A stretch of DNA of 64,000 nucleotides from Nocardia amamiensis NBRC 102102 (GTDB lineage: Bacteria > Actinomycetota > Actinomycetes > Mycobacteriales > Mycobacteriaceae): NCBI RefSeq assembly GCF_001612745.1, contig NZ_BDBA01000016.1, positions 44,385 through 108,384 of the forward strand, given 5' to 3'. The notes under the pieces were generated by a model. It was given only the letters and a program-made list of their open reading frames with translations, was not told the origin of the DNA and made no database searches. Shown here piece by piece: positions 7,705 to 16,968 of this stretch. Numbering within the stretch: position 1 is the stretch's first letter; every line of letters starts with the position of its first letter. The position numbers and the translations under genes are program-made.

Positions 7705-9753
7705 GTGACATCAACCGGTCGTCCAGGCAAGCTGGACCGTCGTGCGTTCCTGATCGCGCTCGGGGCGGTCCCTGCCGCCGCCGCGCTGGTCGCCTGCTCG
7801 AACGAAGCCGAGCCGGCGAGCCGGACGCTCACCGGTGTCGACATGAGCGGGGCGGACGAGACGATCCGGCCGCAGGACGACCTGTACCGGCACGTCAACG
7901 GCAAGTGGCTGCGGGAGTACCAGCTGCCGCCGGACAAAGTCGCCTTCGGTTCGACGAGCGAGGCCGCCGAGCGCACCCAGCAGCAGTTGCGGGAGATCAT
8001 CGAGGGCATCCAGGACCCGAAACCCGGCTCGGAAGCCCAGCAGATCAAGGACCTGTACGACGCGCGCCTGGACTGGGACGAGATCGAACGGCTCGGCATG
8101 ACTCCGCTCGCGGGGCTGTTCGCCAAGATCGATGGCGCCGCGACCAAGGCGGACCTGGCGAAGGTGATGGCCGAGCTGCCGATCGGCGGGCTGATCGGCC
8201 TTGGCATCGGCGTCGACCGGAAGAACTCCGACGCCTACATTCCTTCGGTCGGCCAGTCCGGTCTCGGACTCGGTGAGCAGTACTACCGGAAGCCCGAGTA
8301 CGCCGAGGTGCTCGCGCAGTATCGGGTCTTCCTCGAGCGCATCGCGGCGGGCGCCGGGTTCGCCGATCCGGCCGGTATCGCACAGCGCGTGTTCGACCTG
8401 GAGAAGCGCATCGCGCCCGCGCACTGGGACAACGTGCGCAACCGCGACACCGACGCGACGTACAACCTGTACAGCTGGGCCGATATGACCGCACTCGCGC
8501 CGGGATTCGACTGGGACCCGTGGCTGGCGGGGAACACCGACCGCCCGCGCGAGCTGTTCGCGTCGATCGTCGTCAACCAGCCGTCCTACCTCACGGCGGC
8601 GGGTCAGCTGTGGACCGAGGTCGATATCGCCACCTGGCGGGACTATCTCAAGCTCTACGTGCTGCGGGAATTCGCGCCATACCTGCCCAAAGCCATCAAC
8701 GACGCGAATTTCGATTTCCGGGGCAGGGTGCTCAACGGTCAGGACGAGCGCCCGGAACGCTGGAAGTACGGGGTCGGCATCGTCGACGAGCGGCTCGGCG
8801 AACAGCTCGGCAAACTGTACGTGGACAAGCACTTTCCACCGGAGGCCAAAGACCGCGCCAAGGAAATGCTCGCCGACGTCATCGCGGCTTACCGGGAGAA
8901 CTTCACCAACTCCACCTGGATGTCGCCCGCGACCAGGACGGCGTCGCTGGCCAAACTGGACAAGATCGACCCCAAGATCGGTTACCCGGACAAGTGGATC
9001 GACTACTCCAAGCTGCAGGTCACCAGGGGCAAGCTGATCGAATCCTTGCTCGCCATCAATGAATTCGAGGTCAAGCGTGCCTTCGCGCGCCTGGGCACCC
9101 CGGTCGACAAGACCGAATGGGGCATGTCGCCGCAGACGGTGAACGCCTACTACTCGGCGACCTCCAACCAGATCGTCTTCCCGGCCGCCTACCTCCAGCC
9201 GCCGTTCTTCGACAAGGACGCGCTGCCCGCGGTCAACTTCGGCGCGGTCGGCTCGACCATCGGTCACGAGATCGGCCACGGCTTCGACGACCAGGGCTCC
9301 AAGTACGACGGTGACGGCAACCGCCGCGACTGGTGGACCCCCGAGGATCGAGCGGCGTTCGATGCCAAAGCCAAGCAGCTGGTCGAGCAGTACAACGTGC
9401 TGGTCCCGGAGGGCCTCGAGCCGAACCAGCACGTCAACGGGGAGCTCACCGTCGGGGAGAACCTCGCCGATCTCCGCGGACTGCAGATCACGCTGGCCGC
9501 ATTCCGCATCGCGGAGAAGAGGCGCGGCATCGACAACCCTGATTACCGCACCATGTTCCTGTCCTGGGCCCGCAGTTGGCGGGAAAAGCAGACGGAGGAA
9601 CTGACCGTCCGCTTGCTCGCCGGCGACACCCACTCCCCCGCCGAATTCCGGTGCAACCAGGTCGTGCGCAACCTGGAGGAGTTCTACAAGACCTTCGAGC
9701 TGAAAGAAGGCGACAAACTCTTCCTGCCCGCCGACCAGCGCGTCACGTTCTGA
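7705..9753 (+). CDS. M13-family (neprilysin-like) zinc metallopeptidase, exported lipoprotein
   Basis: 682 residues from GTG 7705 with GGGAGAGG upstream. The N terminus has a twin-arginine signal ([10 protein letters not shown]) ending in the lipobox LVAC, so it is probably Tat-exported and lipid-anchored. The peptidase has the M13 N-terminal motif [30 protein letters not shown], the zinc site HEIGH near residue 521 within [15 protein letters not shown], and [11 protein letters not shown] supplying the third ligand (ENxxD). Length and motif order match the bacterial PepO/Zmp1 group of oligopeptidases. Mycobacterial Zmp1 is a relative, but specificity here is unknown. Confidence 0.92.
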   Translation: MTSTGRPGKLDRRAFLIALGAVPAAAALVACSNEAEPASRTLTGVDMSGADETIRPQDDLYRHVNGKWLREYQLPPDKVAFGSTSEAAERTQQQLREIIEGIQDPKPGSEAQQIKDLYDARLDWDEIERLGMTPLAGLFAKIDGAATKADLAKVMAELPIGGLIGLGIGVDRKNSDAYIPSVGQSGLGLGEQYYRKPEYAEVLAQYRVFLERIAAGAGFADPAGIAQRVFDLEKRIAPAHWDNVRNRDTDATYNLYSWADMTALAPGFDWDPWLAGNTDRPRELFASIVVNQPSYLTAAGQLWTEVDIATWRDYLKLYVLREFAPYLPKAINDANFDFRGRVLNGQDERPERWKYGVGIVDERLGEQLGKLYVDKHFPPEAKDRAKEMLADVIAAYRENFTNSTWMSPATRTASLAKLDKIDPKIGYPDKWIDYSKLQVTRGKLIESLLAINEFEVKRAFARLGTPVDKTEWGMSPQTVNAYYSATSNQIVFPAAYLQPPFFDKDALPAVNFGAVGSTIGHEIGHGFDDQGSKYDGDGNRRDWWTPEDRAAFDAKAKQLVEQYNVLVPEGLEPNQHVNGELTVGENLADLRGLQITLAAFRIAEKRRGIDNPDYRTMFLSWARSWREKQTEELTVRLLAGDTHSPAEFRCNQVVRNLEEFYKTFELKEGDKLFLPADQRVTF

Positions 9754-9757
9754 TCGC

Positions 9758-9815
9758 CGAGCGGAGTGAAATGGCGGCTCGGGCGAGCCTGACGGCCACC
9801 ATTTCACTGCGCTCG
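9758..9815. terminator. Long hairpin after the M13 peptidase
   Basis: Arms of about 21 bp (9758-9778 and 9794-9815) pair with only two mismatches: GAGCG.AGTGAAATGG on one side and CCATTTCACT.CGCTC on the other. It starts four bases after the peptidase stop and is a likely terminator. Confidence 0.7.
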
Positions 9816-10047
9816 ATCAATCGCGCACCGGATGGGCACCGTGAGCGCGTGTCTCGGCGCGGGTGTACTTGCAAGCACCTGTCGCGCGGTGAACACGCCG
9901 GACTGTTTGTCCCGCAACTGCTCCAAGCCGGGGTCGCACGCATTCAGCCTGCTTCGCCTCGCGCTCCAACCAGCGCACCCCACCAGCACCTACGCCGCCC
10001 TGTGGATATCCGGCCGGGTGTGGATTCCTCAGCGAGCGCAAGGAAAA
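9816..10047. other. Non-coding spacer between convergent genes
   Basis: Between the terminators of the M13 peptidase and the TetR gene no frame with coding character was found on either strand. No repeats or RNA-like structures were identified. Confidence 0.4.
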
Positions 10048-10075
10048 GGTGGTTCGAGCGGCCGCACGAGCCACC
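10048..10075 (-). terminator. Hairpin after the TetR gene
   Basis: A near-perfect 28-base palindrome (GGTGG at one end, CCACC at the other, centre GCGGCCGC) lies 12 bases beyond the minus-strand TetR stop codon, as expected of a terminator. Confidence 0.6.
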
Positions 10076-10087
10076 ATTCGACTCCCG

Positions 10088-10744
10088 TCACGAAAGCAGG
10101 CCGGTGATCAGGGCGCGGAGACCGAGTTCGTAGGTGTTCCCGGCGGCGAGGGTGAGGTAGTCGGGGCCGAGGGTGGCCAGGCGGGGGTAGATTTCGGCGT
10201 CCAGGTCGGCAAAGACCTGGGCGCGGAAGGTGGGGCGGTTCTCGGCGGCGCGGCGAATGGATTTCGCGCGCACGATCAGGTCGCCCGCTGTGTAGTGCCA
10301 GATGGTGCGATATGCCTGAACGGCACGGTCCAGCGGGAGGCCGCAGGCCACGAAGCCGTCGATGACGGATTCGCTGACCCACAGCGCGGAGACGCCGAAA
10401 AGGTCGTCGGCGGCGAGGACTTCGACGATCCACGGGCGTGCGGCGAGCACGTCGTGCATGGCTAGCGCCGCGATGCGGATGCGCTCCTTCGGGTCTTCCG
10501 GCAGATCCGGCCAGACCACTTGGTCCGCGTAATCGTTGAGTAGCAGCCGGAGCAGGTCTTCCTTGTCCCGGACGTGGTGGTACAGCGCCATCGGCGTGCA
10601 ACCGAGTTCCGCGGCCAGACGGCGCATGGTCAGCTTCTCCACACCGTCGGCGTCGATCACGGCGTTGGCCGCCGCGACGATCTCCGTGCGGGAGATTCGC
10701 GCAGGTCGGCCGGTGCGTTGGGGCTGCGACGACGGGCTCGGCAT
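10088..10744 (-). CDS. TetR/AcrR-family repressor of the divergent MFS gene
   Basis: About 218 residues from ATG 10742-10744 (ATG 10760-10762 is an alternative). The N-terminal DNA-binding domain is typical: ISRTEIVAAANAVIDADGVEKLTMRRLAAELGCTP, then ALYHHVRDKEDLL. The C-terminal part fits the TetR_C class found in TetA-type regulators (MHDVLAARPW..). The gene is divergent from an MFS efflux gene, with a perfect palindrome between them, so it most likely represses both in response to an exported compound. Confidence 0.85.
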   Translation of the reverse strand: MPSPSSQPQRTGRPARISRTEIVAAANAVIDADGVEKLTMRRLAAELGCTPMALYHHVRDKEDLLRLLLNDYADQVVWPDLPEDPKERIRIAALAMHDVLAARPWIVEVLAADDLFGVSALWVSESVIDGFVACGLPLDRAVQAYRTIWHYTAGDLIVRAKSIRRAAENRPTFRAQVFADLDAEIYPRLATLGPDYLTLAAGNTYELGLRALITGLLS

Positions 10745-10804
10745 GGCTCCATCATCACGCATCGAGCCGCATGGGTGTGGACATGGGGCAACCAATGCGG
10801 TTAA

Positions 10805-10824
10805 TTTTTATACATGTATAAAAA
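10805..10824. promoter_or_regulatory. Perfect 20-bp palindromic operator
   Basis: TTTTTATACATGTATAAAAA is a perfect palindrome in an otherwise GC-rich region, between the divergent TetR and MFS genes. Its centre contains the ATG (10814-10816) taken as the MFS start, so repressor binding would cover the start of the transcript. Its AT richness also suggests it contains the -10 region for one or both promoters. Confidence 0.75.
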
Positions 10825-12259
10825 CTCCAGAGGGCGGCCGGGCGTCGCCTTGACCGCGGTGGCCGTGGCGCAGTTCATGGTCGCGCTCGACCTTGCGGTG
10901 GTGAATGTCGCGCTCCCCGCGATCCGGACCGATCTGGGCTTCGCACAGGTCGATCTGGCGTGGGTGGTGCACAGCTATGCGCTGACCTTCGGCGGATTCC
11001 TGCTGCTCGGCGGAAAGGCGTGCGACCTGTTCGGGCGGCGCAGGTTGTTCGTCGGCGGGCTCGTCGCGTTCGGCATGGCCTCGCTGGCGGGCGGTTTCGC
11101 GCAGGCGCCATGGCACCTCGTCACCGCGCGAGGGATCCAGGGGCTCGCCGCGGCGGCCGTCGCTCCCGCCGCGTTGGCGACGTTGACCACGACCTTTTCC
11201 GAGGGGCCCGCACGAGTGCGAGCGCTCGGTGTGTGGAGCGCGGTCAACGCGGCGGGTGGCGCGATGGGAGTGCTGCTCGGCGGACTGCTGACCGAGTACG
11301 CGAGCTGGCGTTCGGTGATGCTGATCAACGTCCCGATCGTGGTGATCGCGCTGGGCGCGGCAGTAGCGGGTGTGACCGCCGACCGGCCCGGCGCGGGCGG
11401 GCAGATCGATGTGCCCGGCGCGGTACTCGGCACCGGCGGAATCGGTTTGGTGGTGGTCGGCGTGGTGCGAACCGATCACTACGGTTGGCTGTCCACCGCG
11501 ACCGGAGTCACCATCGGCGCGGGCGCGCTGCTGCTCGCCGCATTTCTCATGGTGGAGGCGCGGGCGGCGGCACCGCTGGTGCGGCTCGGGCTGTTCCGCA
11601 ACCCATGGGTGGCGGGCGCGAACCTCTTCGTATTCCTCGCGGGCGCCGGTCAATTCAGCGCGTTCTACCTGCTGTCGCTCTATTTGCAGCAGGTCTTGGG
11701 CATGAGCGCGGGCGCGGCGGGTGCCGCTTTCGTTCCGTTCTCGCTCAGCGTGATCGCCGGGACGGTGGTCGCGACCCGTCTCGGCGGCCGACGCTCACCC
11801 AAAGCAGCACTCGTCACCGGCGGACTGCTCACCACGGTCGGCATCGGCTGGTTCGCCTTGATCAGTTCCAGCGGCAGCTTCCTCGCCGACGTCCTCGGCC
11901 CGTCCCTGCTCGGCGGCTTCGGACTCGGACTATGCCTTGCCCCGGTGGCAGCGGCAGCGACCACGGGCGTCACCCCGGGCGAAGCGGGGATGGCCTCCGG
12001 CGTGTTCAACAGCGCCCGCCAGCTCGGCGGGTGCGTCGGCGTGGCCTCGCTCGCCACCATCGCGGCCGCGCGGACCGGCGACAACACCGGGCTCGTCGCC
12101 CTCAACGAGGGATATGCCCTCGGACTCGGCTGTGCCACAGCACTTTTCGCGATCGCCTGCGCGGTCGCCGCGTTCGTCCTTCCGTCGGCGCGCCGCTATC
12201 CAGCACAGCCGCTGGCGGAAGAACCGATCTCGACAGAACTTTCCCCAGCACGCCGTTGA
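10814..12259 (+). CDS. MFS drug exporter, DHA2 (14-helix) type
   Basis: 481 residues with about 14 predicted membrane helices. The first helix carries the DHA2 hallmark QFMVALDLAVVNVALPAI (motif D1), a loop with GGKACDLFGRRRLF (motif A) follows, and a motif C-like GGAMGVLLGGLL appears in helix 5. It is a proton-coupled exporter of the EmrB/QacA kind. The start is uncertain because the only upstream ATG lies inside the operator palindrome and has no ribosome site. Translation may be leaderless, or it may begin at an internal TTG or GTG near 10850-10860. Divergent from its probable repressor, and followed by a cupin gene 33 bases on. Confidence 0.88.
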   Translation: MYKNSRGRPGVALTAVAVAQFMVALDLAVVNVALPAIRTDLGFAQVDLAWVVHSYALTFGGFLLLGGKACDLFGRRRLFVGGLVAFGMASLAGGFAQAPWHLVTARGIQGLAAAAVAPAALATLTTTFSEGPARVRALGVWSAVNAAGGAMGVLLGGLLTEYASWRSVMLINVPIVVIALGAAVAGVTADRPGAGGQIDVPGAVLGTGGIGLVVVGVVRTDHYGWLSTATGVTIGAGALLLAAFLMVEARAAAPLVRLGLFRNPWVAGANLFVFLAGAGQFSAFYLLSLYLQQVLGMSAGAAGAAFVPFSLSVIAGTVVATRLGGRRSPKAALVTGGLLTTVGIGWFALISSSGSFLADVLGPSLLGGFGLGLCLAPVAAAATTGVTPGEAGMASGVFNSARQLGGCVGVASLATIAAARTGDNTGLVALNEGYALGLGCATALFAIACAVAAFVLPSARRYPAQPLAEEPISTELSPARR

Positions 12260-12292
12260 ACAGCTTTCTCCCCGCAACCGAAAGGAAACCCG

Positions 12293-12682
12293 ATGACCTC
12301 CACACCGATCGACCTGTTCGACCTCGGCCTGCACTTCCAGGCGACCGGCGACGTGCGAGCCGCGCAACGGCGGATGAGCAGCGGCGACGGCGACTGGCAG
12401 CTCGCCACCTTCCACGTCGAAACCAACACTGACGTGCACGCCGGTCACTGGGAAGTGCACCCCGCGGGCGACGAGGCAGTGTGCTGCTTGACCGGCGCGC
12501 TGCGGCTCTATTTGCGACCGGAGCAACCGGGCGACGCCGAGTCGATGGTCCGCCTCACCGCGGGCACCGCCTTCGTCGTTCCCCGGAACCGCTGGCACCG
12601 CATCGAACTCGACGAACCCTCCGACATCATGTCGATCGGCCAGCGCCACGGCACCCGCCAGGAGTCCGTAGCAGCCGGCTGA
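12293..12682 (+). CDS. Small cupin-domain protein
   Basis: 129 residues with a good AGGAAA ribosome site before ATG 12293. The single cupin barrel shows GHWEVHPAGDEAVCCLTGALRLYL and the second motif TAGTAFVVPRNRWHRIEL, which keep histidines that usually bind metal. The role is unknown. It lies just after the MFS gene, probably in the same operon. Its 3' third exists as a decayed duplicate at 14897-15009, fused to a fragment of the next gene. Confidence 0.8.
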   Translation: MTSTPIDLFDLGLHFQATGDVRAAQRRMSSGDGDWQLATFHVETNTDVHAGHWEVHPAGDEAVCCLTGALRLYLRPEQPGDAESMVRLTAGTAFVVPRNRWHRIELDEPSDIMSIGQRHGTRQESVAAG

Positions 12683-12794
12683 CCCGCGCACACCGGTTCC
12701 CGCACACCGTCGCTACGTGGGCGGGAATCGGACTGCGCAGCGCAACGTCCGATAACCGCCAGTTCCGCGATAGGCCGATCGCGAGACTGGCCAC

Positions 12795-13235
12795 ATGACG
12801 CGGACTACCAGCGACCCGATGGACGTGCTGACCGGAATGTATGCGGCCGAGGCGGAATACCTGGCCGCAGGCGGCCCAGGTGCCGCCTCGTTCGACCTGC
12901 TCGCCCCGTTCTTCTCCCCTACCGTGGTGCTCTATCAGGCCGAGAGCCTGCCGTACGGCGGGACCTGGCGCGGTCACGAAGGCATGGAGCGCTTCTTCCT
13001 CGCGATGAGCGATACCTGGGCGAAGTTCGACCTGCTCGATCAACGATTCCTGACGACCGGCGATGCCATGGTGGTGCATACCGAAGTGCACGCGCGGGCC
13101 CGTGCGACCGGCCGGGAACTCTACTTCGCGATCCTTCAGACGATCATCTTCGCCGACGGCCGAATCGCTGAGGTTTATCCGTTCTACTGGGACACCGCGG
13201 CAATTGCGGCAGCATGTGGAGTGTCGGACTCATAG
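12795..13235 (+). CDS. SnoaL/NTF2-like protein
   Basis: 146 residues with the cone-shaped alpha+beta pattern of the NTF2 superfamily: an N-terminal helix ending in PFFSPTVVLYQAESLPYGGTWRGHEGMERFF, then strands ending IFADGRIAEVYPFYWDTAAI. This is the ketosteroid-isomerase/SnoaL type. No catalytic residue set is evident, so it could be an enzyme or a binding protein. It is 112 bases after the cupin gene and converges on DUF6545 debris. A fragment of it is repeated at 15010-15100. Confidence 0.75.
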   Translation: MTRTTSDPMDVLTGMYAAEAEYLAAGGPGAASFDLLAPFFSPTVVLYQAESLPYGGTWRGHEGMERFFLAMSDTWAKFDLLDQRFLTTGDAMVVHTEVHARARATGRELYFAILQTIIFADGRIAEVYPFYWDTAAIAAACGVSDS

Positions 13236-13532
13236 CCCCAAGGCCGCAATCGCTTTCGGCCATTCATGGGCAAGTTCGAACAGATACCGCAGCTCCGCCG
13301 CGCGATCTCGGAACTCGTGCACCGAGCCCCGACCAGCGCAGGTAGCTGCCGGTGTTTTGCCTTCATGCTTCGCGCACGGCTTGCGGAAACTGCCGCGCGT
13401 AGCCGCGCACGTCGGACTGCTCACAAACGAAGCTGACCAGCAGATCGAAAACGCCAGTAATGCCGCGTAGGTCAGCCTTTCTTTGATCGAGAAACCTGCG
13501 ACGTGCAGCTCGCGGGCACCGGCACGCCCCAA
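13230..13532 (-). pseudogene. DUF6545 (MAB_1171c-type) remnant with internal deletion
   Basis: Reading from high to low coordinates, an internal membrane segment (ARELHVAGFSIKERLTYAA, then AFSICWSASF) is joined directly to the C-terminal part (DVRGYARQ-like in a shifted frame, then FRDRAAELRYLFELAHEWPK). Compared with the intact paralogue at 15049-16170, the middle of the protein is missing and the frame is shifted. It is a dead copy placed next to the intact downstream paralogue. Confidence 0.75.
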
Positions 13533-13560
13533 GAGGAATCCACCGGGCACAGGAATCCGT

Positions 13561-14730
13561 TTATCGAAGAGGTCCTGCGGGCCGGAGGTGACGGATGGCT
13601 GAGCCGAACACGCGGTTGGGATAGTGGGAACTCGGCTGGACATTGGCACTCTGTTCCCCAGTAACTTTCGACCATTCACGGGCGAGTTCGAGAAGATACC
13701 GCAGTTCTGCGGCTCGATCGCGGGGCTCGGATGGTGCCGCACTGCGCGTGACCGGGTTGACGGCCGGTGCGCCGCCGGCGTGCTTCGATCGCACGGCGCG
13801 CGCCAGCCGGAGTGCGTCGCCGCGCACGTCGTTGTCAATCTCGGCAGGAGTGATGTGCTCAGGTGATTCCGGTAGGTACGGCTTCAGGTGCAGTAGCGCA
13901 TCCCAGATCTCTACGGTCATTCGATACAGCCGGGCAGCGGACTCCGGCGGAGCCGAATGATCGTGTAGCAGGACGACTTCCGGCACCGTGGCGGTCAGGT
14001 CGTGCCACAACGGTCGCAGGCGGCGGCAGGTGCGCCCCGTCCGATCCCATCCCGCCCGGGCGAGCAGCACCACGACCAGCGGGATCGCGGTGAAGAGGGT
14101 TATCGCCAGAAGCATGAGGAAGGCAAGGACAGCCCAGCCCTTTCCCGGCTCGCTCGGCGGCGTACCGGCGAGCGAGCGGACGATCATGATCACCGAGCTG
14201 ACCGACCAGTAGACCGAGAACGCCAGTAACACAGCATAAGTGAGCCGCACACTGCTCGAGGTGCCCGCGACGCGCAGTTCGCGGATGCAGGCCCGGCCGA
14301 TGACAAGACCGCCATAGATCGCCGGAAGCGTCGACAGCGTCCAGACGACTTCCGCATAGTCGAACCGCAACGCGCCATGCACAATCGGTGTGCCAAGTAC
14401 TACGGAAACAGCGACGGCGGCGAACGCCGAATCGTATCGGCGCTGACTCCGGTAGGCAGCCTCGGCATCGGCGCCGCCGACGAGCCGGGCGAGCCCGTAA
14501 AAGCTGGCGGTGGCCATCAGACCGACACCGAGGAACAGGCGCCGCGCGAGGTCGGGGTGCTGCAATGCCGACGCGACCTCGTACGACAGGATCGCGACCA
14601 GCATCCAGCTCCATATTCGATTGATCAGTCGATCGGCGATCGTATCGCTGACGAAACGCCACCGGCCGACCGTCATCAAGGCGAGACAGAGGCCAACCAC
14701 CACCAAGATCGAAGTCGGGACAGTGCTCAT
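13561..14730 (-). CDS. MAB_1171c-family (DUF6545) membrane protein, copy 2
   Basis: About 389 residues from ATG 14728-14730 (an in-frame GTG lies four codons earlier). The N-terminal half has about seven hydrophobic helices. The soluble C-terminal half shows the DUF6545 pattern: TGRTCRRLRPLWHDLTATVPEVVL, LYRMTVEIWDALLHLKPYLPE, then RDRAAELRYLLELAREW. The family is described as putative transporters of unknown substrate and is common in Nocardia, Mycobacterium and Streptomyces, often beside XRE regulators. This is one of two apparently intact copies in a cluster with at least three broken ones. Its C-terminal tail resembles the fragment at 17560-17690. Confidence 0.75.
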   Translation of the reverse strand: MSTVPTSILVVVGLCLALMTVGRWRFVSDTIADRLINRIWSWMLVAILSYEVASALQHPDLARRLFLGVGLMATASFYGLARLVGGADAEAAYRSQRRYDSAFAAVAVSVVLGTPIVHGALRFDYAEVVWTLSTLPAIYGGLVIGRACIRELRVAGTSSSVRLTYAVLLAFSVYWSVSSVIMIVRSLAGTPPSEPGKGWAVLAFLMLLAITLFTAIPLVVVLLARAGWDRTGRTCRRLRPLWHDLTATVPEVVLLHDHSAPPESAARLYRMTVEIWDALLHLKPYLPESPEHITPAEIDNDVRGDALRLARAVRSKHAGGAPAVNPVTRSAAPSEPRDRAAELRYLLELAREWSKVTGEQSANVQPSSHYPNRVFGSAIRHLRPAGPLR

Positions 14731-14871
14731 CGCGGTCGACACTAGGTCGTCGAGCGGGGCAGGCCAACTCGAGCGTCGAGGAGCTCAGCGCAATCGGTCC
14801 GACTGCGCTGTCCTTGCTCCATCTTCCGGACGAGATATGCGCCCGTACAGCAAGCAGGCGGTGATTCGGAT

Positions 14872-14896
14872 GTAGGTTATGCTTAGGCAAACCTAG
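14872..14896. promoter_or_regulatory. Weak IdeR/DtxR-like iron box
   Basis: The stretch starting at 14872 matches 13 of 19 positions of the consensus TTAGGTTAGSCTAACCTAA, and TAGGTT...AACCTA arms are present with an enlarged spacer. It lies exactly at the junction between the DUF6545 promoter side and the cupin remnant. Candidate only. Confidence 0.35.
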
Positions 14897-15100
14897 CCTT
14901 CGTCGTTCCCCGGAACCGCTGGCACCGCATCTAACTGGATGAACCCTCCGACATCATGTCGATCGGCTTGCGCCACGGCACCCGCCAGGAGCCCGTGGCA
15001 GCCAGCTGACCTCTTCGCCGACGGCCGGATCGCCGAGGTGCACCCCTTCTACTGGGACACCGCGGCAATCGCGGCAGCACGCGGAGTGCTGGACTTGTAG
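14897..15100 (+). pseudogene. Chimeric duplicate of cupin and NTF2-like gene ends
   Basis: 14897-15009 is about 90% identical to the end of the cupin gene (from 12569) and contains an in-frame TAA (CATCTAACTGG) where the intact gene has GAA. It runs directly into 15010-15100, which matches the end of the NTF2-like gene and its TAG. The 112-base spacer and most of the NTF2 gene are missing. Same pattern as the chimera at 3024-3235: duplication followed by internal deletion. Confidence 0.8.
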
Positions 15101-16170
15101 CCAAGGGCCGCGACCGCTTTCGGCCATTCGTGGGCGAGTTCGAGCAGATACCGCAACTCCGCCGCACGATCGCGGGGTTCCAGCACGGCGCCCCGAGCGG
15201 GTAAGGCAGCTGCCGGTGCGTTGCCTGCACGCTTCGCCCGCACGGCTCGTGCCACTTGGCGCGCGTAGCCGCGCACGTCGGTTTCGATCGCGACGGGCGA
15301 AGCAGATTCGGAAACATACGGTTTCAGGTGCAGTAGTGCGTCCCAGATTTCGACGGTCATCCGGTACTGCCGGGCGGCCGAGTCCAATGGCGTCGAACGG
15401 TCGTGGCGAAGGACGACTTCCGGCAGGGCGGCGGTCAGGTCGCGCCACAGTGGACGCAGGCGACGGCAGGTGCGTCCGGTCCGATCCCATCCTGTCCGCG
15501 CCAGCAGCACGGTGATCAGGGGGATCGCGGTCACGATCGTGAGCACGAATTGCATGAGGTAGGCCACGACAACCGCTGCTGTGCCCGACTCACTCGGCGG
15601 CGTGCCGGCCAGTGCGCGGCCGATCATGATCGCAAACGAGGCTGACCAGTAGATCGAGAACGCGAATAATACGGCGTAAGTGAGCCTTTCGCGCGCCGAC
15701 GAGCCTTCGGCCCGCAGCTCGCGAATACAGGCACGCCCCAAGTGGAATCCACAGAAGGCCGCTGGAACCGCCGAAAGCATCCAGACCACTTCGGTGTAGT
15801 CGATCCCGAACGCTCCCCGGACGATTGGCGTGCCGAGTATCAGCGAGATGGCGACGACGGCGGATATCGAATCGTATCGGCGCTGACGTCGGCGCGCGCT
15901 CCCCGGATCGGCGCCGTCGAGCAGCCGGCACAGCCCGTAGAAACTGGCGATCCCCATCAGCGCACCGCCAAGGTATAGAGACAGCCCTAGGCCGGGACGA
16001 TGCAACGCGACCGCTGCCTGATACAGCAGGATAGCAACGACATCCCAGCTCCACGTACGGTTGATCAGCCGATCGGTGCCCGTCTCGTTCACCAGAAGCC
16101 ACCGCCCCAAGGTCATGAGGGCGACGAAGACGACGACCGACAGCACCGCCGAAGCAGGAACAGCATTCAT
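15049..16170 (-). CDS. MAB_1171c-family (DUF6545) membrane protein, copy 3
   Basis: About 373 residues from ATG 16168-16170. It has the same architecture as copy 2: N-terminal helices (SAVLSVVVFVALMTLGRWLL, RLINRTWSWDVVAILLYQ), then TGRTCRRLRPLWRDLTAALPEVVL, YRMTVEIWDALLHLKPY and RDRAAELRYLLELAHEWPK. The last about 15 residues (from SSTPRAAAIAA) are translated from the antisense strand of the NTF2 fragment, so the C terminus is a by-product of the rearrangement. The longer upstream frame to 16416 lacks family similarity. Function unknown, probably integral membrane. Confidence 0.75.
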   Translation of the reverse strand: MNAVPASAVLSVVVFVALMTLGRWLLVNETGTDRLINRTWSWDVVAILLYQAAVALHRPGLGLSLYLGGALMGIASFYGLCRLLDGADPGSARRRQRRYDSISAVVAISLILGTPIVRGAFGIDYTEVVWMLSAVPAAFCGFHLGRACIRELRAEGSSARERLTYAVLFAFSIYWSASFAIMIGRALAGTPPSESGTAAVVVAYLMQFVLTIVTAIPLITVLLARTGWDRTGRTCRRLRPLWRDLTAALPEVVLRHDRSTPLDSAARQYRMTVEIWDALLHLKPYVSESASPVAIETDVRGYARQVARAVRAKRAGNAPAAALPARGAVLEPRDRAAELRYLLELAHEWPKAVAALGYKSSTPRAAAIAAVSQ

Positions 16171-16384
16171 CGCGCTCGACAGTAGGTTGTCGGGCGGTCC
16201 GGGTCCAGCCGCCAGCCAAACGCGGTGTGTTCGACCCCGCAACGGCGAGCCGCGCAACGCAGGGTATAGACCGCCACCTGGGCAACTCGCGAGACTGATG
16301 CGTCGGAGGTGCCGCCGTGTGACTACGTTCGCGGCAGTAAACCGCCGATCAGCGCAATCGGGGTCGGCCGCAAATTGCCAGCCT

Positions 16385-16760
16385 GAAGGTTCTCTGCCGC
16401 GACGGCTTTCGGCCATTCGCGGGCCAAATCCAGCATGCTCCGCAACTCGACGGACCGGCCGGCGCCAGCACGGGTGCCGGTACCGCTATGTCCAGCCTGT
16501 GCGATGGGTCCTGCACCGAGCGCTTTGGCCCGCGCCGCCGACTTCCGGTACCGCCGTTGTCAAGTCCCGCCACAGCGGATGCAATCGGCGACAATGCACA
16601 CCGGGCTGGTCCCATCTCGCGCGCGCCAAAACCGCGATGACCAGCGGAATCGCCGTCAGCAGAGTGATGATCAACAGGCCGAGGAAGGCCGCGACCGGCG
16701 GCGTACGCGGCGCAGGGGGCGTGGGCCGCGATCGTCCGTGGGCAATGCCCACAAGTCGTC
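16385..16760 (-). pseudogene. DUF6545 remnant, copy 4
   Basis: Two overlapping minus-strand frames give family pieces: LLTAIPLVIAVLARARWD, then CRRLHPLWRDLTTAVPEV in one frame, and WPANGRKPS (compare LAHEWPKA) near 16400-16430 in another. The N-terminal membrane half and the segment between the pieces are absent. A frameshifted, deleted paralogue. Confidence 0.65.
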
Positions 16761-16889
16761 AGCCTCGGTCAGTTCGATCCACTCCATGGAAGTGACACCA
16801 TGAGAACCAGCGGTGCCCGGCTTGTTCAGTTGACCGGGTGCTCTGTGATCCCCGGACAGGGTTGAAGCGATTCTTCCCTGGGACGTAAA

Positions 16890-16908
16890 GTAGGTTAGCC
16901 TTGGCTGA
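16890..16908. promoter_or_regulatory. Candidate IdeR iron box before the truncated SagB-like gene
   Basis: GTAGGTTAGCCTTGGCTGA matches 14 of 19 positions of TTAGGTTAGSCTAACCTAA, with an uninterrupted 11-base match in the left half. It lies about 60 bases upstream of ATG 16969 and suggests that this now-truncated gene was once iron-regulated with the siderophore locus. Confidence 0.5.
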
Positions 16909-16968
16909 CCAGCTGGTCGCTGTAGGCACGAAACCAGATCATCCAATCGGCCAGCGGAGGTCAGCGGT

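Noticed and set aside
7711..9807. A 698-codon open frame antisense to the M13 peptidase gene
   Set aside because: It mirrors the peptidase codons in a high-GC genome. It has no family motifs, while the plus strand carries HEIGH and a clear signal peptide.
10960..12432. A 490-codon frame overlapping the MFS gene on the same strand
   Set aside because: An Arg/Gly-rich out-of-frame translation. The true frame has 14 hydrophobic segments and MFS motifs.
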